46,536 bases of DNA from Aestuarierythrobacter sp037968495 (GCA_037968495.1 JBBKVP010000049.1:1-46536), one strand, 5' to 3'; numbered from the stretch's first letter, positions 1-7,939 are shown. Notes: generated by a model not told the origin, from the letters alone. Numbers and translations are program-made.

Positions 1-836
1 TGAGGCCCTTCACCAATAGCCCACGTCACATGCGTAAGGATCTCGTAGCCGTTCATTTCTCGGCGGTAGACGTTAGGCCGCCCCTTGGCGTCTTCTGCGA
101 TAGGTGTTCCCCAATCAGCGGGGGTATTCCCAACAACGCCGAGCTTTTTGCCCTTTCCGCCTCCGTTCCCACCGCCCTTTCCTGGGCCTGGCCCCGAGGT
201 GTCGTCTCCGCCATGACTATGTGCATATATTAGATTGAGCATATCGCGGTCGTGACTGTCAGGCCCCTCATTACCAGCGGGCTGGTTTGTGTATTCCATG
301 CAGGAACTAGTGGCGTCAGTCTCGAAGTTTTCGTTTTGATGACCAAGCCCGTAATCGTGACCGATCTCTTGGCAGGTTACCAGCTGCCGCCAAGTGTCCG
401 TATCGTAGTCAGGCGAATCGAAATAGGTATCGTTGAGTTTTGTAACGCCCGCAACAATATGCCTATTCTTTCCGCGAGAGATCGAAATGCTGGCGATGCC
501 GAGCCAGCCGTTAAGACCATAAGCATCATTGCAGACGTGAATCTCACTTAGCCGAAGCGGGCAGGATGGATCAGCATTGCCGGTGGTCAGTGGCGAATTT
601 ATGTGGTCCGAGATGTTCCAATCTGAATTCGCGACAGCGACGAAATTCCCCCCCGATCCGAAGGGGCTAATTTGTTGCCAGACCCCTGTCGTATTGTCGA
701 TCACCGGGACGGTAATTGCCGAACCTGTCTTTTCCCAATGGTAATCGCTCCACGAATGGCTTGCCAAACTGGGCACAGCTGAAATTGCGAGCAATCCCCC
801 AGCTGTCAGGCCGAACCTTGTAATATTTTTTGGCAT
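1..836 (-). CDS. Secreted zinc-metallopeptidase-like protein, C-terminus off the window
   Basis: I translated the minus strand from ATG at 836 and found an open frame of 278 codons running off position 1. The start is supported by GGAGAGG about 8 bases upstream. The product begins with a signal peptide (MPKNITRFGLTAGGLLAISA, then cleavage near SLASHS). Around residue 157 it carries CQEIGHDYGLGHQ, which has the spacing of the metzincin zinc site HExxHxxGxxH but with Gln in place of the first His. Several Cys residues and a Gly-rich linker (GPGPGKGGGNGGKGKK) lie further on. The protein is probably exported. Whether it binds zinc with the altered motif cannot be told from sequence. It lies in the leftmost segment of the tRNA-fragment array, and its orientation is opposite to the next gene. 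Confidence 0.75.
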   Translation of the reverse strand, partial: MPKNITRFGLTAGGLLAISAVPSLASHSWSDYHWEKTGSAITVPVIDNTTGVWQQISPFGSGGNFVAVANSDWNISDHINSPLTTGNADPSCPLRLSEIHVCNDAYGLNGWLGIASISISRGKNRHIVAGVTKLNDTYFDSPDYDTDTWRQLVTCQEIGHDYGLGHQNENFETDATSSCMEYTNQPAGNEGPDSHDRDMLNLIYAHSHGGDDTSGPGPGKGGGNGGGKGKKLGVVGNTPADWGTPIAEDAKGRPNVYRREMNGYEILTHVTWAIGEGP

Positions 837-1042
837 CCTATTATCCTCTCCATCCCCACCTAAAAGGTCGCTTCGAGAGATAGACCGTAGAGATCCTAGA
901 TGGTGCAAGGAGCGGTAGATCCAACTCACGATGGACGGCAGGAATAACACACAACCGTGAAATCCGGGAGTCTGGTCGATCCTTGTCTGTATTGGACCGC
1001 CCCTCGCCTCATAACGTGGCTCCAGAAACATCCCAAATGTTA

Positions 1043-1062
1043 CGTCTACATAGACGCGTCTA
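1043..1062. repeat. Triple CGTCTA inverted/direct repeat beside tRNA fragment 1
   Basis: CGTCTA (1043-1048), its reverse complement TAGACG (1051-1056) and CGTCTA again (1057-1062) sit in 20 bases. The last two form a perfect 12-bp palindrome. The block is 15 bases before the first tRNA-Met fragment. Such closely spaced half-sites are typical of recombinase or excisionase binding sites, but that role is only inferred. Confidence 0.45.
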
Positions 1063-1077
1063 CGAGCCAATTCCGTT

Positions 1078-1125
1078 GGAATCATAATCCGCGTGTCGGG
1101 GGTTCAAGTCCCTCCTCCGCTACCA
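1078..1125 (+). repeat. tRNA-Met(CAT) 3' half, copy 1 (attachment-site-like)
   Basis: These 48 bases read as the 3' part of an elongator tRNA-Met. They hold three bases of the anticodon stem, the loop with CAT anticodon (ATCATAA), the 3' anticodon stem TCCGC, the variable loop GTGTC, a T-arm GGGGG-TTCAAGT-CCCTC, the acceptor 3' strand CTCCGCT, the discriminator A and CCA. No D-arm or 5' acceptor (expected AGCGGAG) lies upstream, so this is not a working tRNA gene. It is the best preserved of four copies (also 1733, 2375 and 3309). Such 3' ends are what integrative elements leave when they insert into a tRNA gene. The 417-base stretch 837-1253 holds this copy and the repeat at 1043; I see no gene in it. 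Confidence 0.85.
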
Positions 1126-1253
1126 ATTCAACTTCAGGACCGAAAAATCAAATCCTCGCAAATTCGAGTGCTTTGAGGCGCTTTTGATTTCGGATTTGGC
1201 CTTGATCTGAGTGCGTGTTAGACTCACCCTCTCAAAAATGAGGGGAATGTATC

Positions 1254-1634
1254 ATGAAAGTATATCTTACACTGGCAGCCTGTCTTGCTATCGCCGCATG
1301 TTCTCCGGCTGCTGAGTCCGAGGCCGAGCCAACGACTGAACCGACGGTTGAAGAAGTCGCCGTTGCACCTGGTGGAGTAGCTCCCGGTGATTACATGGTT
1401 GATGATAGCGAGGGCTCTGCCCCGTTTTCAATTGATGCCGATGGAAACTGGACCGGCCAAGACGCTGAAGGCAATGCAAACTCCGGCACATCAGAAGTGG
1501 TCGATGGTAAGATTTGCTTCACGACCACCGGCGAAGAAGGCACGGAGTGCTGGTTAAATGAAGCTCCTGCAGAGGACGGCAGCTTTTCTTCGACAAGCGA
1601 TGAAGGCGAAACCGTTAAGGTGACTCCTGCTTGA
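1254..1634 (+). CDS. Small acidic lipoprotein, unknown function
   Basis: This 126-residue protein starts at an ATG preceded by GAGGGG about 9 bases upstream. Its N-terminus is a lipoprotein signal (MKVYLTLAACLAIAACS) with lipobox LAIAAC, so Cys16 should be lipidated and the protein anchored in the envelope. After it comes an acidic, low-complexity Glu/Thr/Pro linker (about residues 20-40), then a compact domain containing DYMVDDSEGSAPFSIDADGNW and two Cys (in KICFTT and TECWLN), which may form a disulfide. I do not recognise a named family; similar short lipoproteins are common in Erythrobacteraceae. It is the only gene between tRNA-Met fragments 1 and 2 and has its own terminator. Confidence 0.8.
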   Translation: MKVYLTLAACLAIAACSPAAESEAEPTTEPTVEEVAVAPGGVAPGDYMVDDSEGSAPFSIDADGNWTGQDAEGNANSGTSEVVDGKICFTTTGEEGTECWLNEAPAEDGSFSSTSDEGETVKVTPA

Positions 1635-1662
1635 GAATAGCCAGACTGCCATAATGATGGAG

Positions 1663-1685
1663 AAGGCGGCCGTTCGCCGCCTTTT
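1663..1685 (+). terminator. Rho-independent terminator after the lipoprotein gene
   Basis: GGCGGC-CGTTC-GCCGCC forms a perfect 6-bp GC stem, extended by two A-T pairs, and is followed by TTTT. It begins about 30 bases after the lipoprotein stop codon, so the gene is an independent transcription unit. Confidence 0.85.
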
Positions 1686-1732
1686 CTATGCCTGTCTGGG
1701 AGACTTAGTTAGCACGCTCACGCATGATCACA

Positions 1733-1771
1733 TTCCGCGTGTCGGGGGTTCGAGTCCCTCCTCCGCTACCA
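1733..1771 (+). repeat. tRNA-Met 3' end, copy 2
   Basis: TCCGCGTGTCGGGGG, a T-loop TTCGAGT (one change from copy 1), CCCTC, CTCCGCT, A and CCA match the tRNA-Met 3' part from the 3' anticodon stem onward. Upstream the match decays (CACAT where copy 1 has CATAA). A small inverted repeat GTCT-GGG-AGAC lies at 1694-1704. No 5' tRNA half is present. Confidence 0.8.
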
Positions 1772-1839
1772 ATCTCGGTGTTGGGTGATGCATGAGCCAC
1801 CCTGTGTTACAGAAGTGTGCTGCGCTAGAGAGTCGCCTC

Positions 1840-2211
1840 TCAGGCGTCACGCGTGAGCCATGTCTCGGCAGTCTCTAGTTCGGCTTTTTGAAAGCTCTTT
1901 ATTTCCATCCCAGGAATGAGCGCGCCTTCGATTTCAGTGGCTTTCCTGATCCAGTCGGAATCACTGACAACGGCGCACCTGTCGTATTTTCCCAGAAGAC
2001 TGAACAATTTGGGTAGCTTGCTGAATTCGACAGCGAGTGCTCCGAGCGTCGGCATTTTGAAATCACCGATCCGATAGAACATCCGACCATTCTCGACCCC
2101 TTGTGACTTCTCAAGGAGCTCGTCCAAGGCGATCCGCATGCCGTCGGCATCGAGGGTGCCCTCAAAATCGATATCGACCCGGCTGTTTGATCTCTTAGTG
2201 ACCTTGAACAT
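1840..2211 (-). CDS. SpoIIAA-like / STAS-fold protein
   Basis: I chose ATG at 2211, preceded by GGAG at suitable distance, giving 123 residues; the open frame extends 31 codons further upstream without a better ribosome site. The sequence (MFKVTKRSNSRVDIDFEGTL at the start, then DADGMRIALDELLEKS and a C-terminal KSFQKAELETAETWL) matches the SpoIIAA-like family (STAS fold, often annotated DUF3478) of small soluble proteins. These resemble anti-sigma-factor antagonists in fold, but most have no known partner. No kinase, sigma factor or anti-sigma factor is adjacent. It is the only gene between tRNA fragments 2 and 3 and is antisense to the tRNA direction. Confidence 0.75.
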   Translation of the reverse strand: MFKVTKRSNSRVDIDFEGTLDADGMRIALDELLEKSQGVENGRMFYRIGDFKMPTLGALAVEFSKLPKLFSLLGKYDRCAVVSDSDWIRKATEIEGALIPGMEIKSFQKAELETAETWLTRDA

Positions 2212-2374
2212 GATCAGTCTCCAAATATCCAGCGTCCCAATGGCGCGGGTTGCTACTATGGGCTTATACTTCGTCGGGCCATTGCCTGCATTGATTTGGG
2301 TCAATTACAGCAATTCAAGCATTATGCAGACTGGAGCAAACACATCGCAGCAAGGTAGAAGTTTTGAATTAAAA

Positions 2375-2412
2375 TCTGCGTGTCAGGGGTTCAAGTCCGG
2401 CCTCCGCTACCA
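2375..2412 (+). repeat. tRNA-Met 3' end, copy 3 (degraded)
   Basis: TCTGCGTGTCAGGGGTTCAAGT followed by CCGGC, CTCCGCT, A and CCA. The T-stem is no longer pairable at its three outer positions (AGGGG against CCGGC), so this copy is decayed or comes from a divergent attachment site. The acceptor end and CCA remain intact. Confidence 0.7.
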
Positions 2413-2518
2413 AACTTATGATTGTTGCTGATTTTTCCGGCGTAGCCCGCGTGCAAAGCGCTGGACTGTTACCTTGCGCCGCTTCAGTGTCGGCGCATGT
2501 ACGAACAAGGGGGACGCC

Positions 2519-3280
2519 ATGAATCTCGATCTCAAAGGTAAGGTCGCGCTCGTTACCGGCGCGAGTCGCGGCATAGGACTTGCCATTGCCAAGGGCTTGG
2601 CCGCCGAAGGTGCAATACTTTGCATCGCCGCGCGCGGGCGCGAAGCGCTCGAAAAGGCTGCGGCTGATATCGAGGCAGAAGGAGGCGAGGTGCTCGTGGT
2701 CCCGTGCGATGTGGCGGAGGATGCTTCGGTGAGCGAACTGGTAGAAGCCGCGCTGGAGCGCTTCGGTCGGATCGATATCCTGATCAGCAACGCGTCGGCC
2801 CTTTCCGTCGGCGGGGAACGTGAGGATTGGGACAAGAGCCTTTCGGTTGACCTCATGGGAGCGGTTCGGCTGGTTGATGCCGTGCTTCCAGGGATGCGGG
2901 CTCAGGGCAGCGGTTCGATCCTTTTCATATCATCGGTATCGGGGGTCGAGGCGTCCCCGATGAACGATTTTGGATACACCTCGGCAAAGGCCGCGCTAAA
3001 CGCCTATGCCAAGAAGCTAGCCATTGTGGAGGGGGCTAACGGCATCAGGGCGAATGCTTTACTTCCAGGGTCTGTCGAGTTTCCAGGAGGCGGATGGGAT
3101 GCCATACGCACCGAAAATCCGCGGATCTACGAGATGGTGCGTTCCAGCATTCCCTCCGGCCGCTTGGGGAAGCCCGAAGAAATCGCAGATGCAGCCGTAT
3201 GGATTGTATCTGCACGCGCAAACTGGGTCACCGGAGCGGCGCTTGGCGTCGATGGCGGGCAGGGCAAGGGCATCCGCTAG
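2519..3280 (+). CDS. Short-chain dehydrogenase/reductase (SDR)
   Basis: This 253-residue classical SDR starts at ATG 2519 after an AGGGGG ribosome site; the open frame extends further upstream but those residues are not SDR-like. Features in order are the cofactor-binding TGASRGIGLA (residues about 13-22), a SNAS motif replacing the usual NNAG, Ser in SILFISSVSG, catalytic Tyr and Lys in FGYTSAKAA, and the C-terminal GAALGVDGGQG. It should be an NAD(P)-dependent alcohol dehydrogenase or ketoreductase. The substrate cannot be read from sequence. It is the sole gene between tRNA fragments 3 and 4. Confidence 0.85.
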   Translation: MNLDLKGKVALVTGASRGIGLAIAKGLAAEGAILCIAARGREALEKAAADIEAEGGEVLVVPCDVAEDASVSELVEAALERFGRIDILISNASALSVGGEREDWDKSLSVDLMGAVRLVDAVLPGMRAQGSGSILFISSVSGVEASPMNDFGYTSAKAALNAYAKKLAIVEGANGIRANALLPGSVEFPGGGWDAIRTENPRIYEMVRSSIPSGRLGKPEEIADAAVWIVSARANWVTGAALGVDGGQGKGIR

Positions 3281-3308
3281 CCAGCGGAGGTCGGATCGTA
3301 GCTATCCG

Positions 3309-3353
3309 ATCATAATCCGCGTGTCGGGGGTTCAAGTCCCTCCTCCGCTATCA
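3309..3353 (+). repeat. tRNA-Met 3' half, copy 4 (CCA changed to TCA)
   Basis: From ATCATAATCCGCGTG through the T-arm and CTCCGCTA this copy is identical to copy 1, except that the terminal CCA reads TCA. The match starts at the anticodon loop; the 5' anticodon stem is absent. An inverted repeat TCGGAT (3291-3296) / ATCCGA (3304-3309) abuts its left edge. It closes the accessory array; the trehalose operon begins 50 bases on. Confidence 0.85.
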
Positions 3354-3403
3354 ATTTCCAAACCAGTTTGACCGGGCTTCCCAAACCATTAGGACGGGCT
3401 GCG

Positions 3404-4147
3404 ATGAAAGAATCACGCGATTTGCCTCACCCGCCAGCACTATCCGAACTGGCTGCTACGGCCGACCTTGCATTATTCCTTGATTTTGACGGGACCTTGG
3501 TGCCAATTGCAGCGACTCCGGACGGGATTGCTGTGCCGGATAATCTCGCCGCGCGGATTGAATTGCTGGCCGGTCGCTTTGCGGGCAGACTTGCTTTGGT
3601 CAGCGGCCGTGCGATCGACAATTTGACCGAGCATCTTGGCCTGGCCGCGGTCGCCATTGCCGGGTCACACGGGGCGCACTGGCAATTGGCTGATGGTAGC
3701 CTTTTGAGCGGTAAGGCTTCCAAAATTTCCGAAGAGGTAGTGGCGGCGATGCGGGAATTTGCATCGCAGGAAGATCTTCACCTTGAGGAAAAGGCTCACG
3801 GAGCTGCGCTGCATTATCGTTCCGCACCGGAGAAACAGCCCGTGGTTGCGGTAGCAATGGACGCTTTGGCGGCAAAGCATGCGCTGGCCACCAAGCACGG
3901 CAAATGTGTCGTCGAATTGGTTGAGCCAGGAGCTGACAAAGGCTCCGCAGTTGAGGCGTTCATGGCATTGCCGACATTTGTCGGTTCAACGCCCATCTTC
4001 ATCGGCGATGACGTGACTGACGAGGATGGTTTCGCCGCTGCAAACCGGCTTGGCGGTTTCGGCATACGTATTGACGGTGACGGACCGACCCATGCGGGTT
4101 ACCGCTTGCCTGATCCCGTTTCTCTTTACGATTGGCTGGACTTATGA
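3404..4147 (+). CDS. otsB: Trehalose-6-phosphate phosphatase
   Basis: OtsB removes phosphate from trehalose 6-phosphate, the second step of trehalose synthesis in the cytoplasm. The 247-residue protein shows the HAD motif I DFDGTLVPIA with the nucleophile Asp, motif II LALVSGRA, and the metal site GDDVTDEDGF near the C-terminus. I chose ATG 3404, which has AGGA about 10 bases upstream; an in-frame TTG at 3368 would add twelve residues right beside tRNA fragment 4. Its stop overlaps the start of the GH15 gene in ATGA, so the two are translationally coupled. Confidence 0.93.
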   Translation: MKESRDLPHPPALSELAATADLALFLDFDGTLVPIAATPDGIAVPDNLAARIELLAGRFAGRLALVSGRAIDNLTEHLGLAAVAIAGSHGAHWQLADGSLLSGKASKISEEVVAAMREFASQEDLHLEEKAHGAALHYRSAPEKQPVVAVAMDALAAKHALATKHGKCVVELVEPGADKGSAVEAFMALPTFVGSTPIFIGDDVTDEDGFAAANRLGGFGIRIDGDGPTHAGYRLPDPVSLYDWLDL

Positions 4148-5949
4148 CCGCACCCGACCAAAGCAGTCTCGAACTTTGGCCCATTGGCAATTGCCAGGTT
4201 AGCGGCCTGATCGACAAGGCAGCGGGACTGGTCTGGGGCTGTGTGCCGCGTGTCGATGGCGATCCGGTGTTTTGTGCGCTGCTCGGCGGCGATGCGCAGA
4301 ACAAAGGCGTCTGGCGTTTCGAGCTCGAGGGGCAGGTTAAGGTCGAACAGCATTATGAGCGTAATACGCCGGTTCTTGTGACGCGGCTAGAAGCGGCGGA
4401 CGGTAGCGCTGTTGAAATCCGTGATTTCTGTCCGCGTTTCGAGCGGAATGGGCGGATGTACCGGCCCGTCGCCTTTGTGCGCACGGTGCGGCCGGTTGCC
4501 GGAGTCCCGCGTTTAAAGGTGAAGCTTAAGCCTATGCATGGCTATGGTGAGCACGCCTCTGGGACAACCAACGGCACCAACCACATCCGTTATCTGGTGG
4601 GCAATCAGGCCATGCGGCTCAGCACTGATGCACCGGTTGGCTATATCCTCGAGGAGCGGAGCTACCGTCTGGAGAGCGACCAGCACTTTTTTCTTGGCCC
4701 AGACGAACCGTTTAGCGGCAATGTCCGTTCGGAAGTGCGCCGGATGCTCCAGAATACGGTCAAATATTGGACGCACTGGGTGCGCGGTCTTGCGACGCCA
4801 TTCGAATGGCAGGACGAAGTCATCCGCTGCGCAATCACGCTAAAACTTTGCCAGCATGAAGAGACCGGAGCGATTGTGGCGGCGCTCACGACATCTATTC
4901 CCGAGGCACCAGGCAGTCAGCGCAATTGGGATTACCGGTACTGCTGGATCAGAGATTCCTATTACACCGTGCAAGCGCTCAACCGCCTGGGCGCGCTCGA
5001 TGTGCTTGAGAAGTATCTCGCTTACCTGCGCAATATCGTGGATGCGGCCAGTGGCGGACAAATCCAGCCGCTCTATTCAGTTATGGGCGTTGCCGAGTTG
5101 GATGAAGAACTTGCCGGATATCTTCCCGGTTATCGCGGCACAGGTCCAGTCCGGAAGGGAAATGCCGCTTACAAACAGGTCCAGCATGACTGCTATGGCC
5201 AGATTGTTTTGCCGACTGCGCAGGCTTTCTTTGACCGGCGCTTACTCCGCATGGCGGATGACAAGGACTTCGCGAGCCTAGAGCAGGTAGGGGAAATGGC
5301 GTGGAAGATGCACGATCAACCCGACGCAGGTCTGTGGGAATTCCGCACGAGGCAGGAAGTTCACACCTACTCCGCCGTGATGTGCTGGGCGGCTTGCGAC
5401 AGGCTCGCCAATGTTGCGGAGCGGCTTGGCAAAGATGATCGCGCAACATTCTGGCGAGATCGCGCCGACAAGATTCACGCCAAGATTGAGGAAGAAGCTT
5501 GGGTCGAAAATGGTGAGGAAGGCGGCCATTATGGCGCGTCGTTCCAGGCCGATTACCTCGACGCGAGCCTGCTGCAGATGGTGGAACTAAGGTTCCTTAA
5601 GCCGGATGATCCGCGTTTCCAGACGACCTTTGCCGCAGTCGAGAAACATTTGCGGCGCGGATCGCACATGCTGCGTTATGCGACAGAGGATGATTTTGGT
5701 GCGCCAGAAACTGCGTTTAACATCTGCACATTCTGGCTGATCGAGGCGTTGCATCTGGTAGGCCGCGATGAAGAAGCGCGCGGATTATTCAGCACCATGC
5801 TGGCCAATCGCACCAAATCAGGGTTATTATCGGAAGATATCGATTTTGAGACAGGCGAATTGTGGGGGAATTTCCCGCAAACTTATTCGCTTGTGGGCGT
5901 CATCAATTGCGCCGGACTCTTATCAAAAAGCTGGAACACTATTCGTTGA
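4144..5949 (+). CDS. Glycoside hydrolase family 15 (glucoamylase/trehalase-like)
   Basis: The 601-residue product has the N-terminal beta-sandwich (LELWPIGNCQVSGLIDKAAG) and the (alpha/alpha)6 barrel typical of GH15, with hallmarks such as RNWDYRYCWIRDSYYT, the C-terminal LSEDIDFETGELWGNFPQ carrying the expected acidic residue, and HLVGRDEEARGLF. Family members include glucoamylases and bacterial trehalases. Lying between otsB and otsA, it is most likely a trehalase or an alpha-glucosidase that tunes trehalose pools, but this is inference. ATG 4144 overlaps the otsB stop. Its own stop overlaps the TTG start of otsA. Confidence 0.9.
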   Translation: MTAPDQSSLELWPIGNCQVSGLIDKAAGLVWGCVPRVDGDPVFCALLGGDAQNKGVWRFELEGQVKVEQHYERNTPVLVTRLEAADGSAVEIRDFCPRFERNGRMYRPVAFVRTVRPVAGVPRLKVKLKPMHGYGEHASGTTNGTNHIRYLVGNQAMRLSTDAPVGYILEERSYRLESDQHFFLGPDEPFSGNVRSEVRRMLQNTVKYWTHWVRGLATPFEWQDEVIRCAITLKLCQHEETGAIVAALTTSIPEAPGSQRNWDYRYCWIRDSYYTVQALNRLGALDVLEKYLAYLRNIVDAASGGQIQPLYSVMGVAELDEELAGYLPGYRGTGPVRKGNAAYKQVQHDCYGQIVLPTAQAFFDRRLLRMADDKDFASLEQVGEMAWKMHDQPDAGLWEFRTRQEVHTYSAVMCWAACDRLANVAERLGKDDRATFWRDRADKIHAKIEEEAWVENGEEGGHYGASFQADYLDASLLQMVELRFLKPDDPRFQTTFAAVEKHLRRGSHMLRYATEDDFGAPETAFNICTFWLIEALHLVGRDEEARGLFSTMLANRTKSGLLSEDIDFETGELWGNFPQTYSLVGVINCAGLLSKSWNTIR

Positions 5950-7334
5950 GCCGTCTTGTCATTATCTCGAATCGTGTTGCTGTCCCTAAAGCTATGGGTG
6001 TGGCGGGCGCGCAGGGAGGATTGGCTGGTGCGCTTAATTCTGCGCTAAAAAAGCATCGCGGCATCTGGTTCGGCTGGTCTGGCGAAGAAACGGAAAAGTT
6101 TACCGGCGATATCGGCATCCAGCGTCACGACGGTGTGACCACTGCAACGATGGATCTGGAGAAGCAGGACGTCGATGAATATTACAACGGTTATGCCAAC
6201 TCGACGCTATGGCCGCTGTTTCACTACCGTATCGATCTGACTGAATATGAACGCGAATTTGGCCGCGGATATGAGCGGGTTAACGAACGTTTCGCACAAA
6301 GCTGTTCGCCGCTGATCGAACCGGGCGATAATGTCTGGGTTCACGATTATCACCTGCTGCCGCTTGGCGAACGTCTGCGTTCGCGTGGTGTGACAAACCG
6401 GCTCGGCTTTTTCCTGCATATCCCCTGGCCACCGACGCGGTTGCTAGTCTCGCTGCCGTATCACGAGCGGTTGGTGCAGACGATGCTGCATTACGATTTG
6501 CTGGGCTTTCAGAATGACGAATGGCTCGAGAGTTTCTTGCATTACTGCCGCAAGGAATTGCACGCCGAGGTCGACGAGGAGACCGGTCGGATCGAGTTGG
6601 ACGGGCAGGTCACCCATGCGCGCGCCTACCCCATCGGCATCGATTACGATCACTTTATGGCGCAGGGTGAAACGGGTGAAGCGCGGCAAGCAGAGCAGCG
6701 GATGGTTTCCAGCACGCGCCGTAGGACTGCCGCTATCGGTGTCGACCGGCTCGACTATTCCAAGGGTCTGCCTGAAAGGATCGACGGATTAGGACGTTTT
6801 TTCGACCGGCATCCCGAGCGGGTCCGCGATCTCGTCTATATCCAGATCGCTCCGCCGAGCCGCGCCGATATCGGCAGCTATCAGAAAATCCGCGCAGAAC
6901 TCGAACAGAAGACCGGCCAGATCAACGGCGCGCGGTCCGAGGTCGATCTGGTTCCAATACGTTATGTGAACAAGGGGCACTCAGCAGCTGAGTTGTTCGG
7001 CTTTTTCCGCGCGGCGAAAATCTGTCTAGTCACGCCTTTACGCGACGGTATGAACCTTGTCGCGAAGGAATATATCGCCGCTCAGGACCCAGAGAATCCC
7101 GGCGTCTTGATCCTGTCGCGTTTTGCCGGGGCAGCGCAGCAATTGACCGATGCTGTGATGGTCAATCCGTATAGTCCCGACGACCTGTCGCATGCGATCA
7201 AGCAAGCGCTGGATATGCCTTTGGCCGAGCGTAAAGAGCGCTGGGCAAAGCTGATCGTCACTGTGCGTGACGACAATGTGATCCGTTGGACCGAAAACTT
7301 CACCAGCGATTTGGAAAGTGTCAGCCGCGATTAG
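5946..7334 (+). CDS. otsA: Trehalose-6-phosphate synthase
   Basis: OtsA (462 residues) joins UDP-glucose and glucose 6-phosphate. It is a GT20, GT-B-fold enzyme. Landmarks are the N-terminal LSRLVIISNRVAVP, GLAGALNSAL, WVHDYHLLPL, the nucleotide-sugar site VDRLDYSKGLPERI and LVTPLRDGMNLVAKEY. The family normally begins (M)SRLVVVSNR, so I place the start at TTG 5946, which overlaps the TGA of the GH15 gene (TTGA). An upstream in-frame ATG at 5862 would add 28 non-family residues lying inside the GH15 gene. Trehalose made here serves as compatible solute and stress protectant. Confidence 0.93.
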   Translation: MSRLVIISNRVAVPKAMGVAGAQGGLAGALNSALKKHRGIWFGWSGEETEKFTGDIGIQRHDGVTTATMDLEKQDVDEYYNGYANSTLWPLFHYRIDLTEYEREFGRGYERVNERFAQSCSPLIEPGDNVWVHDYHLLPLGERLRSRGVTNRLGFFLHIPWPPTRLLVSLPYHERLVQTMLHYDLLGFQNDEWLESFLHYCRKELHAEVDEETGRIELDGQVTHARAYPIGIDYDHFMAQGETGEARQAEQRMVSSTRRRTAAIGVDRLDYSKGLPERIDGLGRFFDRHPERVRDLVYIQIAPPSRADIGSYQKIRAELEQKTGQINGARSEVDLVPIRYVNKGHSAAELFGFFRAAKICLVTPLRDGMNLVAKEYIAAQDPENPGVLILSRFAGAAQQLTDAVMVNPYSPDDLSHAIKQALDMPLAERKERWAKLIVTVRDDNVIRWTENFTSDLESVSRD

Positions 7335-7453
7335 ATCATCGCCCGTTTTCCACCCGAGTGTAGTGGTAACTTGCCGGACTGCCTCAAAACCGCATCCTTC
7401 AGTTCGGTATGTCGCGGGCGTTCATCACGAGTGTGCAGTAACTGATTGACTTG

Positions 7454-7792
7454 TCATACCAAAAACTTGGGATTGAACGGTTTTCGGATATAGTCGTGCG
7501 CGCCGTTATACAGCGCCTGCGCTTCGTCTTCAGCGCCAGACATGGCGGTAAACATCATCACTGGCAGGTCATAGAAATCTGACGAGCCGCGCAGGTTTCT
7601 AAGCACTGTTGTGCCGCTCATTCCGGGCATATCCTGATCGAGCAGCAGCAGGTCTGGCCGGCGCCATCCGAGCAGGTCGATCGCCGCCTGAACATCCGAT
7701 ACCCTCCCGCAGGCATGGCCAGAATCCATCAAAACATCGGAAGCCATTTCGGCTACGATTTCATTATCATCGGCGATTACGATGTAGGCCAT
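7454..7792 (-). CDS. Single-domain response regulator (receiver only)
   Basis: This 112-residue protein is a lone CheY-like receiver domain. It has the acidic pair Asp8-Asp9, phospho-acceptor Asp52 in LLLLDQDMPGMSG, Thr82 in MMFTAMSG and Lys104 in YIRKPFNP. There is no output domain, so it should act by protein-protein contact or in a phosphorelay. I chose ATG 7792, with AAGGAAAG about 9 bases upstream; the longer frame adds ten residues without a ribosome site. No histidine kinase is adjacent. The gene is convergent with otsA. Confidence 0.88.
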   Translation of the reverse strand: MAYIVIADDNEIVAEMASDVLMDSGHACGRVSDVQAAIDLLGWRRPDLLLLDQDMPGMSGTTVLRNLRGSSDFYDLPVMMFTAMSGAEDEAQALYNGAHDYIRKPFNPKFLV

Positions 7793-7939
7793 GGGTGTGC
7801 TTTCCTTCTGAAAATGGGACAATTCTATGGTGATTTCAATAGAACAAAAGGTGGTTCAGAAGGGCCAAGGCAGGCCTAAGGATATCTACGGAGCCGGAAC
7901 CGCTTGTGCAGCGGGGCTGCCGCTGGCAATCGCCGCTGC

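Noticed and set aside
30..551. Two plus-strand open frames at the left end
   Set aside because: They are antisense to the metallopeptidase-like gene, which is open across the whole stretch and has a signal peptide and ribosome site.
957..1187. Open frame of 76 codons across tRNA fragment 1
   Set aside because: It overlaps the tRNA-derived repeat, has no ribosome site and no recognisable protein features.
1078..3353. Four working tRNA-Met genes
   Set aside because: None has a D-arm or 5' acceptor strand; only 3' halves are present.
1043..3353. CRISPR array or integron
   Set aside because: Repeats are spaced by 600-900 bases and are tRNA-derived; there are no short regular spacers, cas genes, integron integrase or attC-type hairpins.
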